A stretch of DNA of 64,000 bases from Trematomus loennbergii (Eukaryota; Chordata; Actinopteri; Perciformes; Nototheniidae): assembly GCA_012861695.1 (NCBI GenBank), contig JAAOOA010000116.1, forward strand, positions 25,638,970 to 25,702,969, read 5' to 3'. A program made the position numbers and the translations under genes. Every line of letters starts with the position of its first letter. Position 1 is the first letter of the stretch. The notes beneath the pieces are model-generated. The model was not told the DNA's origin and did not search any database. It worked only from the letters and a program-made list of their open reading frames with translations. Below, piece after piece: positions 29,101 to 36,896 of this stretch.

Positions 29101-31584
29101 AGTTTAGTCCCCAGAGCAATCATGGCATTGAACTCTTACACTATTAACGCTTAGTCTTCCTCCCTATGCAATATTATACGAACATAATGTATTATGCTAT
29201 ACTAAATTTGATTATTTCCTGCACTTTATTTTATGTATGTAAGAATGCTGCGTGTCCTTGTTGCATGTTGTCTATTATGAATGTTTTGATTGCACCATAA
29301 AATGAGTAGCTTTACTCTTCTCGTTGTACTTGTATACTGACAATAAATGCTTCTGTATTCCAAAAATGTTAACAAAACAGAATTGGATCAAAATTACACT
29401 ATTAATCTGAATGAAGAGCTTTGCCAAACTAATACATAATGACAATTCACCTGGATATAGATTTCACTTTTTATAGGAGGAGCCAGGATTTCTGTTGTAT
29501 ATTTATAAATGTTTTTATATTGTTTATATTTTGGCATTGGTCTTTGTTTATAATATTATGACTTATTATTTTGTAATCAATTATGGGTTGGATTAGTTGG
29601 GTCACATGGGTATGGGCTGCACTTATAGTAAATATAATCACCTGTTCACCTGTGTGAGATGTGGTGGAAGAGAGGGTGAGAGGGTCGCTGCACTTTTCAT
29701 AGCTGGATTATTCGGAAAAGATATGTTCCCTCAAGTTATAATAAGTTGATTTAAAGTAAGATTTTGTTCTACGCATTTTTGGTTCTCAGCATTCATTTTT
29801 GATAGCGTGTCTGAATAGGCAACCAGGCCTGACCTCAGCGACTTTGTTTGTTCCTGAAGTCGCTACAACATGGAAAGCTGACAGTAATGGGCTTCGAGCT
29901 GAGAACAAGTTTTACAGTTGTGTCATGGGAGAGTGCACCTCACTGTTCAACCATACAGCTCTGCAAATACCATGAAAACATGTGTTGTTGTATTAATAGA
30001 TACATATGATAATATGGTAAAAAAAGTCTGTGTATTTTGTAGATTAATGTATATTCTAAAAAGTGTTGCTCTTAATATTTGTCATTGTTTATTCCATAGA
30101 AATAGCTTTGAGCTTAATAATTATCTTGATCCTTATAATTGACTGTTAATCTGTAAATACAAAGGGCAAATGCAGTTAGGACTAAAATAACTGATTAATA
30201 GTGAGACATGACCACAAAGACTAGGAAAAGAGTACAGTTTGGACACAGGGTAGTGACTTACAAAGCAAGGAGGGGTTAGGAATTATGCCTACACTACTTC
30301 TCCAGACAATAAAAATAACAAAATATGTCAGGAATGATAAGAACTGCAAATATGCACAAATGGTTTGCATGCAATTTGCTACATGGAAACAACTTAGAAT
30401 TGAGAAATGTTAACATTACATGTATTAATATGTTTTTTATGCATTACTGTCACATGAAGCAGTTAGAGCCACTCAATTGTTCCACTTTCAAACAACCCAC
30501 AGTCATGCTGTTCAGTACAGATGCAGATGCCGTCAGTTTGGAGCCCGCCAGCTGCCACTTGACTGATAGTAGGAGTTCACAGCATAAATAACCAGAAGCT
30601 ACCAAACCGGTTCACACAGCCAGCAGTCATTATAAAACAGTAAACAAAGCAAAGTAAATGTATATTCCTCAGAGGGATCGAGTCGCAATAAATGTAATTT
30701 TAAGGTCATGGTTTACATGTGAAGGTCGTTGTTGTATTTGTTGAATACAGTGTACATGTGTGTTTTCAAGAATGTACTAGAATGTGGATTTTCTTATCCC
30801 CCACTTCATCTCTGACTGTAACAGAGCTAATGCTGTTTCACTTTCAAAACCTGCCGCACAGTGCATCGTGTTACCTTCACAGGGACAGATAACTAACCCA
30901 ACGTTAAAGACAAGCCGGCCAAGGCTAAATACAAGCTAATTAACTTTAGGCTAAGTTGCAGTGTCGGTATTTGAAGGATTCATAGCTGCTTGGCACAAAG
31001 CCTCCGGAGGCTGCTGGTATTCAAGTCTCACATGGCTCGAAAGCTGCTGCTGTGAGGCCGTTACAGTTAGCTGGCTATAATATATTATACATACACGTGT
31101 GAAGGTTTTTTGGGTCTTGCTTTGTATGAGCTCAACGCCTATATCTTAGATTTTAGTAAGCACGTTTTGGGGCGCTAATTAAATGGTTTTTAATACAGCG
31201 TGTGTGACTTAGCGTTAACATCCGCCCGAGCCTTTCTGCGTCATGAAACGCTACCATGGTGTCAGACAGTTTATTCAGCAAAGAAGTACTTGAAACCTAC
31301 TTGTCAATGGCTGCTTCTCTGCTGACACCATCCTTCTTGAGCTGTTCGTCCGGCTCTACGGCACCTTCAGTTTTCGTGCAGTATGAGCGGAACGGGGCGG
31401 CGCAGGGCGCGGTGCGGAGCCCAGGGCGGTGCGGAGCGGCATGGAGTCGAAGAGAAGCATCAACGGAGGCGGTGCCGGAGTAGCGGGTCGGTAACCAGCT
31501 CTTCTGTCTGGAGCCGGACAGGGGACGCTTGAGGGTGACTTCAAATAACTCCTTCAGCACTGTCGAACACCTAAAATGTAACAT
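25..31584 (-). CDS. gls: Glutaminase, kidney type (GLS), GAC splice form, 15 exons
   Basis: Mitochondrial phosphate-activated glutaminase, which hydrolyses glutamine to glutamate and ammonia. CDS exons, 5' to 3' on the minus strand: 31584-31301, 18897-18801, 18589-18468, 16698-16569, 15489-15410, 14359-14196, 11317-11259, 6677-6645, 6257-6199, 5059-4993, 4674-4624, 3703-3527, 1992-1861, 1397-1305, 167-25. Phases join consistently through exon 14 (516 codons) and every junction is GT-AG. Residues equivalent to human Tyr249, Ser286, Lys289, Asn335, Glu381, Asn388, Tyr414, Tyr466 and Val484 are all present, as is the allosteric loop (LRFNKLFL). The GAC-type last exon is known only from GLS, not GLS2, so the paralogue call is firm; the choice between teleost glsa and glsb is not. 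The ankyrin-bearing KGA exons should lie left of the window. The last exon carries a one-base frameshift as written. Confidence 0.95.
171..1304 (-). other. gls intron 14
   Basis: Intron between the last shared exon and the GAC exon. AT-rich, with no further coding segment and no repeat that I recognise. Confidence 0.6.
1305..1397 (-). CDS. gls: gls exon 14
   Basis: This exon encodes 31 residues ([13 protein letters not shown] through PRREGGDQR) that close the glutaminase domain. CAG acceptor at 1400-1398 and GTAAGG donor from 1304. It is the last exon shared by the GAC and KGA forms, so alternative splicing diverges at this donor. Confidence 0.95.
1861..1992 (-). CDS. gls: gls exon 13
   Basis: Encodes 44 residues beginning [12 protein letters not shown] and including [13 protein letters not shown]. 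The valine after KSG corresponds to human Val484 in the active site. TAG acceptor before 1992 and GTATGT donor from 1860, in phase 0 on both sides. Confidence 0.95.
2142..2506. mobile_element. TTAACCTG-ended repeat, partial copy in gls intron 12
   Basis: This segment is similar to 25508-25860, sharing stretches such as GTCGCACAGTGATGATAC and TTCTTCCCGTTAAGTGGG. It ends at the right with GGGCTTAACAGGTTAA, the complement of the left end of the other copy at 24823. The family is a DNA transposon with TTAACCTGTTAAG ends and no protein. The left terminus is missing here. Confidence 0.6.
3527..3703 (-). CDS. gls: gls exon 12
   Basis: Encodes 59 residues from [19 protein letters not shown] to QFAFH. 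It holds the [10 protein letters not shown] motif whose tyrosine is the equivalent of human Tyr466. Acceptor CTGCAG, donor GTAAGT. It is the longest internal coding exon and is very highly conserved. Confidence 0.97.
3830..4182 (-). mobile_element. TTAA-target DNA transposon remnant (reverse copy)
   Basis: Diverged, truncated and reverse-oriented relative of the elements at 40523-41356 and 54522-55390. Shared features are the CGAGGCGTTTTGGGG block at 4020, the tract around 4075-4160 and an end reading CATACTTTTCCGG on the opposite strand next to TTAA at 4183-4186. The left boundary is approximate, and the TG run at 3909-3931 lies inside it. Confidence 0.6.
4624..4674 (-). CDS. gls: gls exon 11
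   Basis: A 17-residue exon reading [17 protein letters not shown]. The tyrosine of LDFYFQ is the equivalent of human active-site Tyr414. CTGCAG acceptor and GTAAGT donor; phase 0 both sides. Confidence 0.95.
4993..5059 (-). CDS. gls: gls exon 10
   Basis: Encodes [18 protein letters not shown] followed by KEKK. The Glu of SERE and the Asn of DRN are the equivalents of human Glu381 and Asn388. The second Tyr of GYYL and the Lys of KEK match the Tyr394 and Lys398 positions at the tetramer and inhibitor site. The donor is an atypical GTTTGA. Confidence 0.95.
5114..5165. repeat. (GT)n microsatellite
   Basis: Uninterrupted GT dinucleotide run of about 52 bp in gls intron 9. Cysteine-valine open frames across it are an artefact of the repeat. 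Confidence 0.97.
6199..6257 (-). CDS. gls: gls exon 9
   Basis: Encodes [19 protein letters not shown], then the first two bases of a Thr codon completed by exon 10. CAG acceptor and GTAAGT donor. This is part of the serine-dependent beta-lactamase-like glutaminase fold. Confidence 0.95.
6645..6677 (-). CDS. gls: gls exon 8 (33-nt short exon)
   Basis: Eleven residues, [11 protein letters not shown], matching the human QGVNNAEKFDY segment. CACAG acceptor and GTAAGT donor; phase 0 on both sides. A gene finder would miss it easily. Confidence 0.93.
6678..11258 (-). other. gls intron 7
   Basis: A 4.6-kb AT-rich intron. I see no coding segment, RNA gene or bounded mobile element in it, only short homopolymers. 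Confidence 0.5.
11259..11317 (-). CDS. gls: gls exon 7
   Basis: Encodes the end of the allosteric loop and [20 protein letters not shown]. The Asn of VNAG is the equivalent of human Asn335, a substrate-binding residue. Acceptor TTGCAG, donor GTAAAC. The first codon is split with exon 6. Confidence 0.95.
11630..13374. mobile_element. Harbinger-like non-autonomous element (TTA duplication), carries a nested hAT
   Basis: Ends are GGCTGGTGCCCCACG and, read from the other side, GGTGCTTGCCCCACG. The element is flanked by TTA at 11627-11629 and 13375-13377. A 3-bp TTA/TAA duplication is typical of PIF/Harbinger. No transposase is visible. The unit is about 840 bp once the nested hAT at 11965-12863 is discounted. 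It lies in gls intron 6. Confidence 0.7.
11965..12863 (-). mobile_element. Non-autonomous hAT with BED-finger remnant
   Basis: Termini CAGAGATGGG and CCCAACTCTG, with perfect 8-bp target duplications GTTATAAA at 11957-11964 and 12864-12871. The ends are built of GTTACT and AGTAAC motifs. On the minus strand around 12600-12450 there is a BED-type zinc-finger segment (WRYAHYFEF, then [16 protein letters not shown]), the usual N-terminal DNA-binding domain of hAT transposases. The catalytic domain is absent. Confidence 0.88.
14196..14359 (-). CDS. gls: gls exon 6 (catalytic serine exon)
   Basis: Encodes [20 protein letters not shown] onward to [12 protein letters not shown]. The Ser and Lys of the SCVK motif are the equivalents of human Ser286 and Lys289, the nucleophile and general base. 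The LRFNKLFL segment is the phosphate-sensitive activation loop. TTGTAG acceptor and GTGAGA donor. Confidence 0.96.
15410..15489 (-). CDS. gls: gls exon 5
   Basis: Encodes [19 protein letters not shown] and CTVDGQ plus a split Arg codon. The Tyr of ADYIP is the equivalent of human Tyr249. TTTCAG acceptor and GTGAGA donor. Confidence 0.96.
16569..16698 (-). CDS. gls: gls exon 4
   Basis: Encodes [20 protein letters not shown] through [13 protein letters not shown], at the start of the glutaminase domain. TATCAG acceptor and GTGTGT donor. Confidence 0.95.
17256..17923. mobile_element. MITE with 20-bp-class inverted ends and internal hairpin
   Basis: Left end AGGCGCCTTCACACCGCAGT; the complement of the right end reads AGGCGCTTTCACACCGCAGT, giving a near-perfect terminal inverted repeat. 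TAG flanks both sides (17253-17255 and 17924-17926), suggesting a 3-bp duplication. No coding capacity. It lies in gls intron 3. The superfamily is uncertain; a Harbinger relative is possible. Confidence 0.75.
17631..17673. repeat. Perfect 43-bp palindrome (21-bp arms, 1-nt centre)
   Basis: CTTCAGTAGAAGCTGCTGGGA arm (17631-17651), a single G at 17652, then the exact complement to 17673. The flanking bases do not pair. It would form a near-loopless hairpin inside the MITE. Confidence 0.97.
18468..18589 (-). CDS. gls: gls exon 3
   Basis: Encodes [20 protein letters not shown] to LDRHQFK plus two bases of a Lys codon. TTTTAG acceptor; donor GTAAGG begins at 18467. This is the EF-hand-like helical region upstream of the catalytic domain. 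Confidence 0.95.
18801..18897 (-). CDS. gls: gls exon 2
   Basis: Encodes [20 protein letters not shown] through HKFLT, matching the human [17 protein letters not shown] region at the start of the mature protein. TTCTTAG acceptor and GTAAGT donor. Confidence 0.95.
19100..19290 (-). repeat. Teleost SINE-like repeat fragment
   Basis: Contains TTTTATCCAAAGCGACTTAC and, further on, GGGTTTGAACC, which resembles a tRNA B box. The combination is common in fish short interspersed repeats. A shorter related piece lies at about 18694-18740. Orientation and family are not certain. Confidence 0.5.
20165..20297. repeat. Minisatellite of GAGTACTTCTACT/AAGTACAAG units
   Basis: About three to four imperfect tandem units built of GAGTACTTCTACT and CAAGTACAAGA. 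The motif is itself partly palindromic and could fold. It is probably the internal part of a decayed transposon in gls intron 1. Confidence 0.8.
20690..20883 (-). mobile_element. hAT terminal fragment
   Basis: Read on the minus strand, it begins CAGGGATGCAAACTTGTCAC followed by a CGGCGAAATTCGCCG palindrome, a recognisable fish hAT end. The opposite end was not found, so only a fragment is claimed. Confidence 0.5.
21066..21140. repeat. (GGGCA)n minisatellite
   Basis: A 75-bp run of CAGGG pentamers with two shorter CAGG units. It is strongly G-rich on the plus strand. Confidence 0.97.
21560..21606 (-). mobile_element. hAT-like terminus fragment
   Basis: Read on the minus strand, it begins CAGTGTTTCCCCTAGGTTTA, a common fish hAT end. 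No matching left end was found nearby. Confidence 0.4.
22874..23934 (+). mobile_element. Non-autonomous hAT, family 1, copy 1
   Basis: Termini TAGTGTTAATTTCG and its relative AATTAACACTA, with exact 8-bp target duplications CTTGAGCG at 22866-22873 and 23935-23942. It is homologous along its length to 57703-58828. The arms are rich in GACTAAAA and GACGAAA motifs. The centre keeps a BED-finger-like segment near 23460-23600, broken here by a small deletion. It sits in gls intron 1. Confidence 0.93.
24823..25885. mobile_element. TTAACCTG-ended repeat, longer copy
   Basis: Starts TTAACCTGTTAAGCCC and shares the 25508-25860 portion with 2142-2506. It contains an embedded TAAGTGCGTTAGCA motif. The right end is degenerate near 25880. 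No protein is visible. Confidence 0.55.
27553..28339. mobile_element. Harbinger-like non-autonomous element, copy 1
   Basis: Left end TGGCGCATTTCCACCA; the complement of the right end is TGGTGCATTTCCACCA. TAA flanks both sides (27550-27552 and 28340-28342), the PIF/Harbinger signature. Its internal sequence recurs, interrupted, at 52809-54267. It includes a GC-rich CGGCCCGG tract near 27645. Confidence 0.85.
28343..31300 (-). other. gls intron 1, 5' portion
   Basis: About 3 kb next to exon 1 with no recognised gene, RNA or bounded element. Elsewhere intron 1 holds the repeats listed separately; 25886-27549 also shows nothing identifiable. Confidence 0.5.
31301..31584 (-). CDS. gls: gls exon 1 with mitochondrial targeting sequence
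   Basis: Starts at ATG 31584-31582 ([20 protein letters not shown]). The 94-residue leader is rich in Arg, Ser and Ala and poor in acidic residues in its first half, as expected for a mitochondrial presequence. It ends in a GTAGGT donor at 31300, and the split Lys codon joins exon 2 in frame. In-frame upstream codons lack an ATG (the next candidate is TTG), supporting this start. The exon is GC-rich, as is usual for GLS exon 1. Confidence 0.9.
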
Positions 31585-33088
31585 TTCAATCCTGTCAGAC
31601 AATTAGAGAGAAAGTCGTGGTTCCTAATGTATATCCGGTAGCAATTGAGTAGTCGTTGAGAAATGTCTCCAACCACGCTGACTGTCTGAGGGGCGATGAC
31701 TCAGAAACACCGGCGTACAAAATAAATACAAGGACACGATCACGCCCCCTCGGCTCCTATTGGTTGAAATGACACGATGTCTACGCCCTGAGATAATAAA
31801 TGAAGATTTGACGCTCATTATTGGAGTGTCCTCGTGTCTATCAATTTCTCTTTTTTTCTCTCTTTTTTTTTTTACAGTAGGGTGATTGAATCGCTTTGCA
31901 CATTTCCCTCTGATTATAAACGTCATGGAATGTTTAAGGGAATTATTGATGTGCTCCCCCTTATTCAAGCAACACATGGTAGGATTCTTATTTTATTCCC
32001 CTTAGATATTAAGGTTAAACAGCACTGTGGCTCAGTCTGGCATCTTGTTTTACTTAGGTGAGAGGGCACATATCACACAGTCTCCAGGACTGACTATTGT
32101 AGCTGGAAGAAAATAGTTATAGTCTTTCTTAAAAGTTAAGATAATGTGCACTTCGTATTTAATGCAGGTATGTCCCCTGTTGTTGTCTGTGACCTGAGGA
32201 CCCCTTGTGTGGTCCAATGGTGTCATGTCGACTCACCTCTATAGATTGGCAGATAATTGCCATTTGTGGGGGCTGCATTATAGTGCATCCAGAGTAAGAT
32301 AAGTATAGCAAAAATAAATACAGACCTGTAGAATAGATGGTGATCTCTGTAATTCACTTGCATTGCTCATCCTGCATTCTCCTTAGACAAGCTCCCAAAA
32401 CGTGCAGCATTAGACATAGTCGGTCTCCTGCAGCTTCTTCGATTCAAGTCGCTCTGCTCACAGATATGTCCTTTTAAGATATGGTAAAAAAGATAATAGA
32501 AATAAATGGCAAATGGGCCAACGTCGCATACAAAGTAAGATGTTATAGATTCCATATACAGATGAAAGTATTCAAATAGAAAATACTATCAGACATAACT
32601 TTATGAAACAGACAGATATTTTTGATCATCGCAAAGGTATTGCCAAATACTGAATGTTAAAAGTAAGTGTTAATGAATTATTAATTTTCCTTCCTATAGT
32701 GATTACTATTCATCTTTTGTTGCATTAAACAATAATATAACTGTAGTATGGGAATAATATTGAGAGGCTTGTGTTTTATGGCCCCCAGTACAGTCTTTAA
32801 GGCAGTACACTCAGGTTTATACTCAGGTGGTGTAACTACCCCACTCCCCCAGCCAGCCTCTCCAATGAGCGAAAGCCAAAGAAGGGCCCGGCCATACAGA
32901 CTGTGGTTCCGGCATTGGGCCTGGGCCAGTTACAGTGAATAAGGCGGGATTTAACGAGCCAGGAAGCAGAAATCCCTGACAGTTAAAGTTCAGGGCAGAA
33001 AACTCCCATAAAGTGTGCAGCAGCTCTCCACGTCCCACTGTGTTCAAGCGTCACTTTCACAAGTTGCCACGAATACAGAGACAGCGGC
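31585..33088. promoter_or_regulatory. Shared divergent intergenic region between gls and fkbp7
   Basis: 1504 bp between the two start codons, which face away from each other, so both 5'UTRs and promoters must lie here. A GATGACTCA (AP-1-type) motif occurs near 31695. No TATA box or transcription start can be assigned from sequence alone, and no other gene is seen. Confidence 0.6.
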
Positions 33089-33306
33089 ATGATGTGGAGG
33101 TTAGTAAGCTGCACACTGTGCCTCTTGGTCTCTGCTCAGCTATCTCTATGGTGTGTTTGGGCCTCAGCAGCTGAGCTGGATGGAGAAGTGAAGATAGAAG
33201 TAGTCTACAAACCCGAGGAGTGCACTCAGAAGAGCAAAAGAGGAGATCTGATAAACGTCCACTACGATGGCTTCCTCGCCAAAGATGGTTCTCAGTTCTA
33301 CTGCAG
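33089..33306 (+). CDS. fkbp7: fkbp7 exon 1
   Basis: Encodes the signal peptide and the first beta strands of the PPIase domain, up to SQFYC and two bases of a Ser codon. The donor is the weak-looking GTTGGT. Two consecutive ATGs open the frame; the first is used. Confidence 0.95.
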
Positions 33307-36300
33307 GTTGGTGGTTAGAGGAAAACTTTACAGTTGATAGATATTGTCTGTACAAGCCTATTGGATGCTTTGAAAGTCAATATGCACATCAACAGGCACC
33401 TTATTACTGTATTATAGATAATTATACATTGTGTAGCTTCAAATTGTCTAAAAGGGGGTGGTGATTGCTCCATACAGGTTTCACATTGCATGCACTATTC
33501 TAGATCTATTGTATGTGTGTTGTAAAATTGTATGCCATTTATTTCATTGTTAATTGTGTAGTCTGCTTTAAGGCCTTAAGCAGTCATCACCTGGAGTGTT
33601 AGGGACAGTATGACACATATTAGGGCAGGGAGGGGGCTTAATCTTACTTATTTACAACAACAACAAATGTCATGGTCAGGTCCCAAACCGATATGAAAAT
33701 CTGTTCATGTGCGTTCAGATCTGTTCATGCACATCGGATTGATGTGAAGGCTGATTGATTGACAGGATGTTGTTTTTTCGTACACTTTCTCCTTTAGTCG
33801 GTCAGACAAAACCGGGCACCCCCAGTGGTTCGTCCTGGGCGTGGGACAGATCATTAAGGGCCTGGACCTAGGGATGGAAGATATGTGTCCTGGAGAGAAA
33901 CGAAAAATAACTGTCCCACCCGGCCTGGCCTTTGGAGAGAAAGGCAAAGGTGAGTGAATGCAGCACACAGTGATTAAACCAAGGATCAGCAGAGGGTTTA
34001 TATTAACCACTGCTAAACTGTAGATTTACTCAAAATGACATAAAAATACAGTACATATGCAGGGTTTTTTAGTCCCTATTAAAGTTCAGAATCTTAACAA
34101 CACTTCCCAACAACAACAACGTGTTTCCAGATAACAGTGTTGTGATGATACTGGAATTTCTAACTTCATTTCATTTCAAACCTTTATTTAACCAGATTGG
34201 TCCCAACTTCGATACAATACCTAGACCAATATCAGTATGTTGTACCATTAAGATACTACAAAGAAAAAAATAAAATAACACTTTATTATTAACAGATACA
34301 TATATTTAAGCAATAAAATTACAACACTAAACATTTTTGGCACCATAATGACTGAATCCAAAAATTACAACGACAATAGTCTTGTTGAGGTGTTGAAAAT
34401 CCTCTATACATTGTCGAACAAAGGAATAAAGCTTAAAGAAAAAACACTATGTAGATATTGTTGTTTCCACTAAAACATTGTTAAAAGCAGGGGAAATTAT
34501 CCAAGTCCAGGCAAGATGTAAAAAAGTACATTAAACTATGGTTTCACCTTTATTGTCCTGTAGCTATCCTATGGCATGCTTTTTTCACCCTGGTAAAAAA
34601 AACATGTGCATATACTGGTGTGCTTATCCCACCACCACCTGTCTCCAATATATACAGTACACAATCACCAGGTGTCCAAAACTACTTTAAAAATAAAAAC
34701 AACTACTCCTGAATTACAATGAATAAAAAGGTACATTTACAATAAACAGAGAATACATTTTTAACTCATAAATAAATGAATATATAGCCCCAACACAGTC
34801 CTTCAAACGGATCTCTGTGGTTATATGTTTGTGCTGGATGAGCTGCCTTCATTCTGTCTTGTCTTTTTTACAGCTCTTTAGTTGAAAGGGCATCACATCC
34901 CTCTCAGTGTTTGCTACTCATCCCCACATGGCATGTTACTGTAAGCATGCACCAAGGTTTAAAGGTCTCTACTTCCTCTTGCTCTGTCTTGCATGCATCA
35001 CAACAGCTTATCAGTGTTTTACCTAGTTCATTTCCTACAAATGTTAGTATTCATAAATGCCCTCTGGTTTAATCTGGTTCCGCTTTCTGGGATTCTACTA
35101 TCACTTGATTTAACTTTTGGCTATGGAAAAATTAGTTTTTTTTGTTTGTTTTCAATGGTTCTGCATCAATCTGCATTACATGTAAACCTATCCAAGGCTG
35201 AAAACAGCTGTGGGGGGGCTTCATGTTCTTGTCTTTTTCTTATTAAATAATAACAGCTTCAACTGCATGTTGCTCTAGGAACATTATTTTCCTCTCTTGC
35301 TGGATTAACGCCACATCTCTTATAGGTCTTTACATTTTGTAGCTCTTTGAAACAAATCAATACGATGTTATCCATTTATCATTTATTTAGTTGGTAAGAT
35401 TTCTGTTAAATTCATCACAAAGTCTGAAAATGTACAGAACCACCGGCTCCCATTCTTCCTGAAATTCCCAATCCCACTCAATGATGATCAGTTATTCTGA
35501 GTGATAATTATGGCTTCATTCCTCCTTCCTAATTCTCCGTGTGCTGTTTCCTCCTCCTGATCAAATAGACCCGGTGCCGCCCAATGCCACGGTGGTCTTT
35601 GAGGTGGAGGTGTACTCTGTATCCAGGGGGCCCCGCAGCATGGAGGCCTTCAAAATGATGGACCTGGATGAAGACAGTAGTCTCTCAAAGGAAGAGGTGA
35701 CTATAATTCACAAGCTGGTGATTATCATGGAAGTAGCTCAGACTGAAAAGGTTCTAATAACCAACCATGGTGGGATTAACCAGCTCAGGAGTCTGGGTAA
35801 TAACTGGCTTGTGACGAGATTTATCTATAAGAATGTTCTCCTTTCATGGTTAGCCCTCATCTGAAATAGATGCCACTTCAAATGGGAGTCAGAATACTTT
35901 ATTTATCCCGGGGGGAATTGGGTTTTGTGGAAGTTGCTCCAAATTAAATTTAAATAAAAATGTTATTAACAGGCTTTGCATAAAGTTATGAAAAATCCAA
36001 CCTTAAAGGGGACCTATCATGCAAAATGCACTTTTGTACGTCTTTTATACATGAATATGTGTCCCCGGTGTTCCAGGGAACTCACCAAGTGTCAGAAAAT
36101 ACAACCCTCTCTCTTTTCCTCCGTACCCAAATCTCTAAAAACGGGGCTACAACGGAGCTGATCCAGATTTCCATCCGCTGTGACGTGTCCATCCGCTGTG
36201 ACGTGATAGCGGCGGCCAGGGCCGTATCCAGGATTTCATAAATACCGAGGTCCAAACATGAGGGGGTTCGGGGGTATACTCCCCCGAGATTTCTGGGATT

Positions 36301-36853
36301 TTCATGATCTAGTTAGGTGCTTTTTAAGTCCTGTGGGGGGTCACAAATTGGATAATATATCGATTTCAAACCATGTCAGTGGGCTGCAGCATAAATTATT
36401 TTTGAATCAGTTAATTTTTACTATTATTGATCTGGACATGCAGAAGAGGCTAAAATGATCACAAAACATTGTCAACATTCATTTTCCATGTCTCTCTCCT
36501 TTCCATAACTGCCCCCTCTCTTCCATCTTCTTTAGTCTCTCTGTCCTCTACTCTTTCTCTTTGTTCAATCTCTCTCTCGTTGTTCACTTTTTGCTCCTTC
36601 TCACTTGTCGCTCCTGCCAGTGAATTAAAAGTAATTCAGCCATTTAGTTCATTTCACTTGTTTGTTTGCATTTTTCTTTTATTAAATCTGTTTTGTTTGA
36701 TTCTCAAAAGAGAACAAAGATGTAAGCAAATTGTGTTTTATACAATTGTATGTTATTATGACATCATAACTGCAATAGATGTAAGTTGTTTAAAAATTAT
36801 GCCTATTGTCTATATTGTAAATGAAGACTAAGTTATAGATAGATAGATAGATG

Positions 36854-36896
<43 letters not shown>

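Noticed and set aside
30325..30591. 88-residue plus-strand frame in gls intron 1
   Set aside because: Low-complexity AT-rich composition, no family resemblance and no splice context.
32862..32880. CCAAT-N9-CCAAA as an ER stress element for fkbp7
   Set aside because: The second half should be CCACG; two mismatches make it too weak to call.
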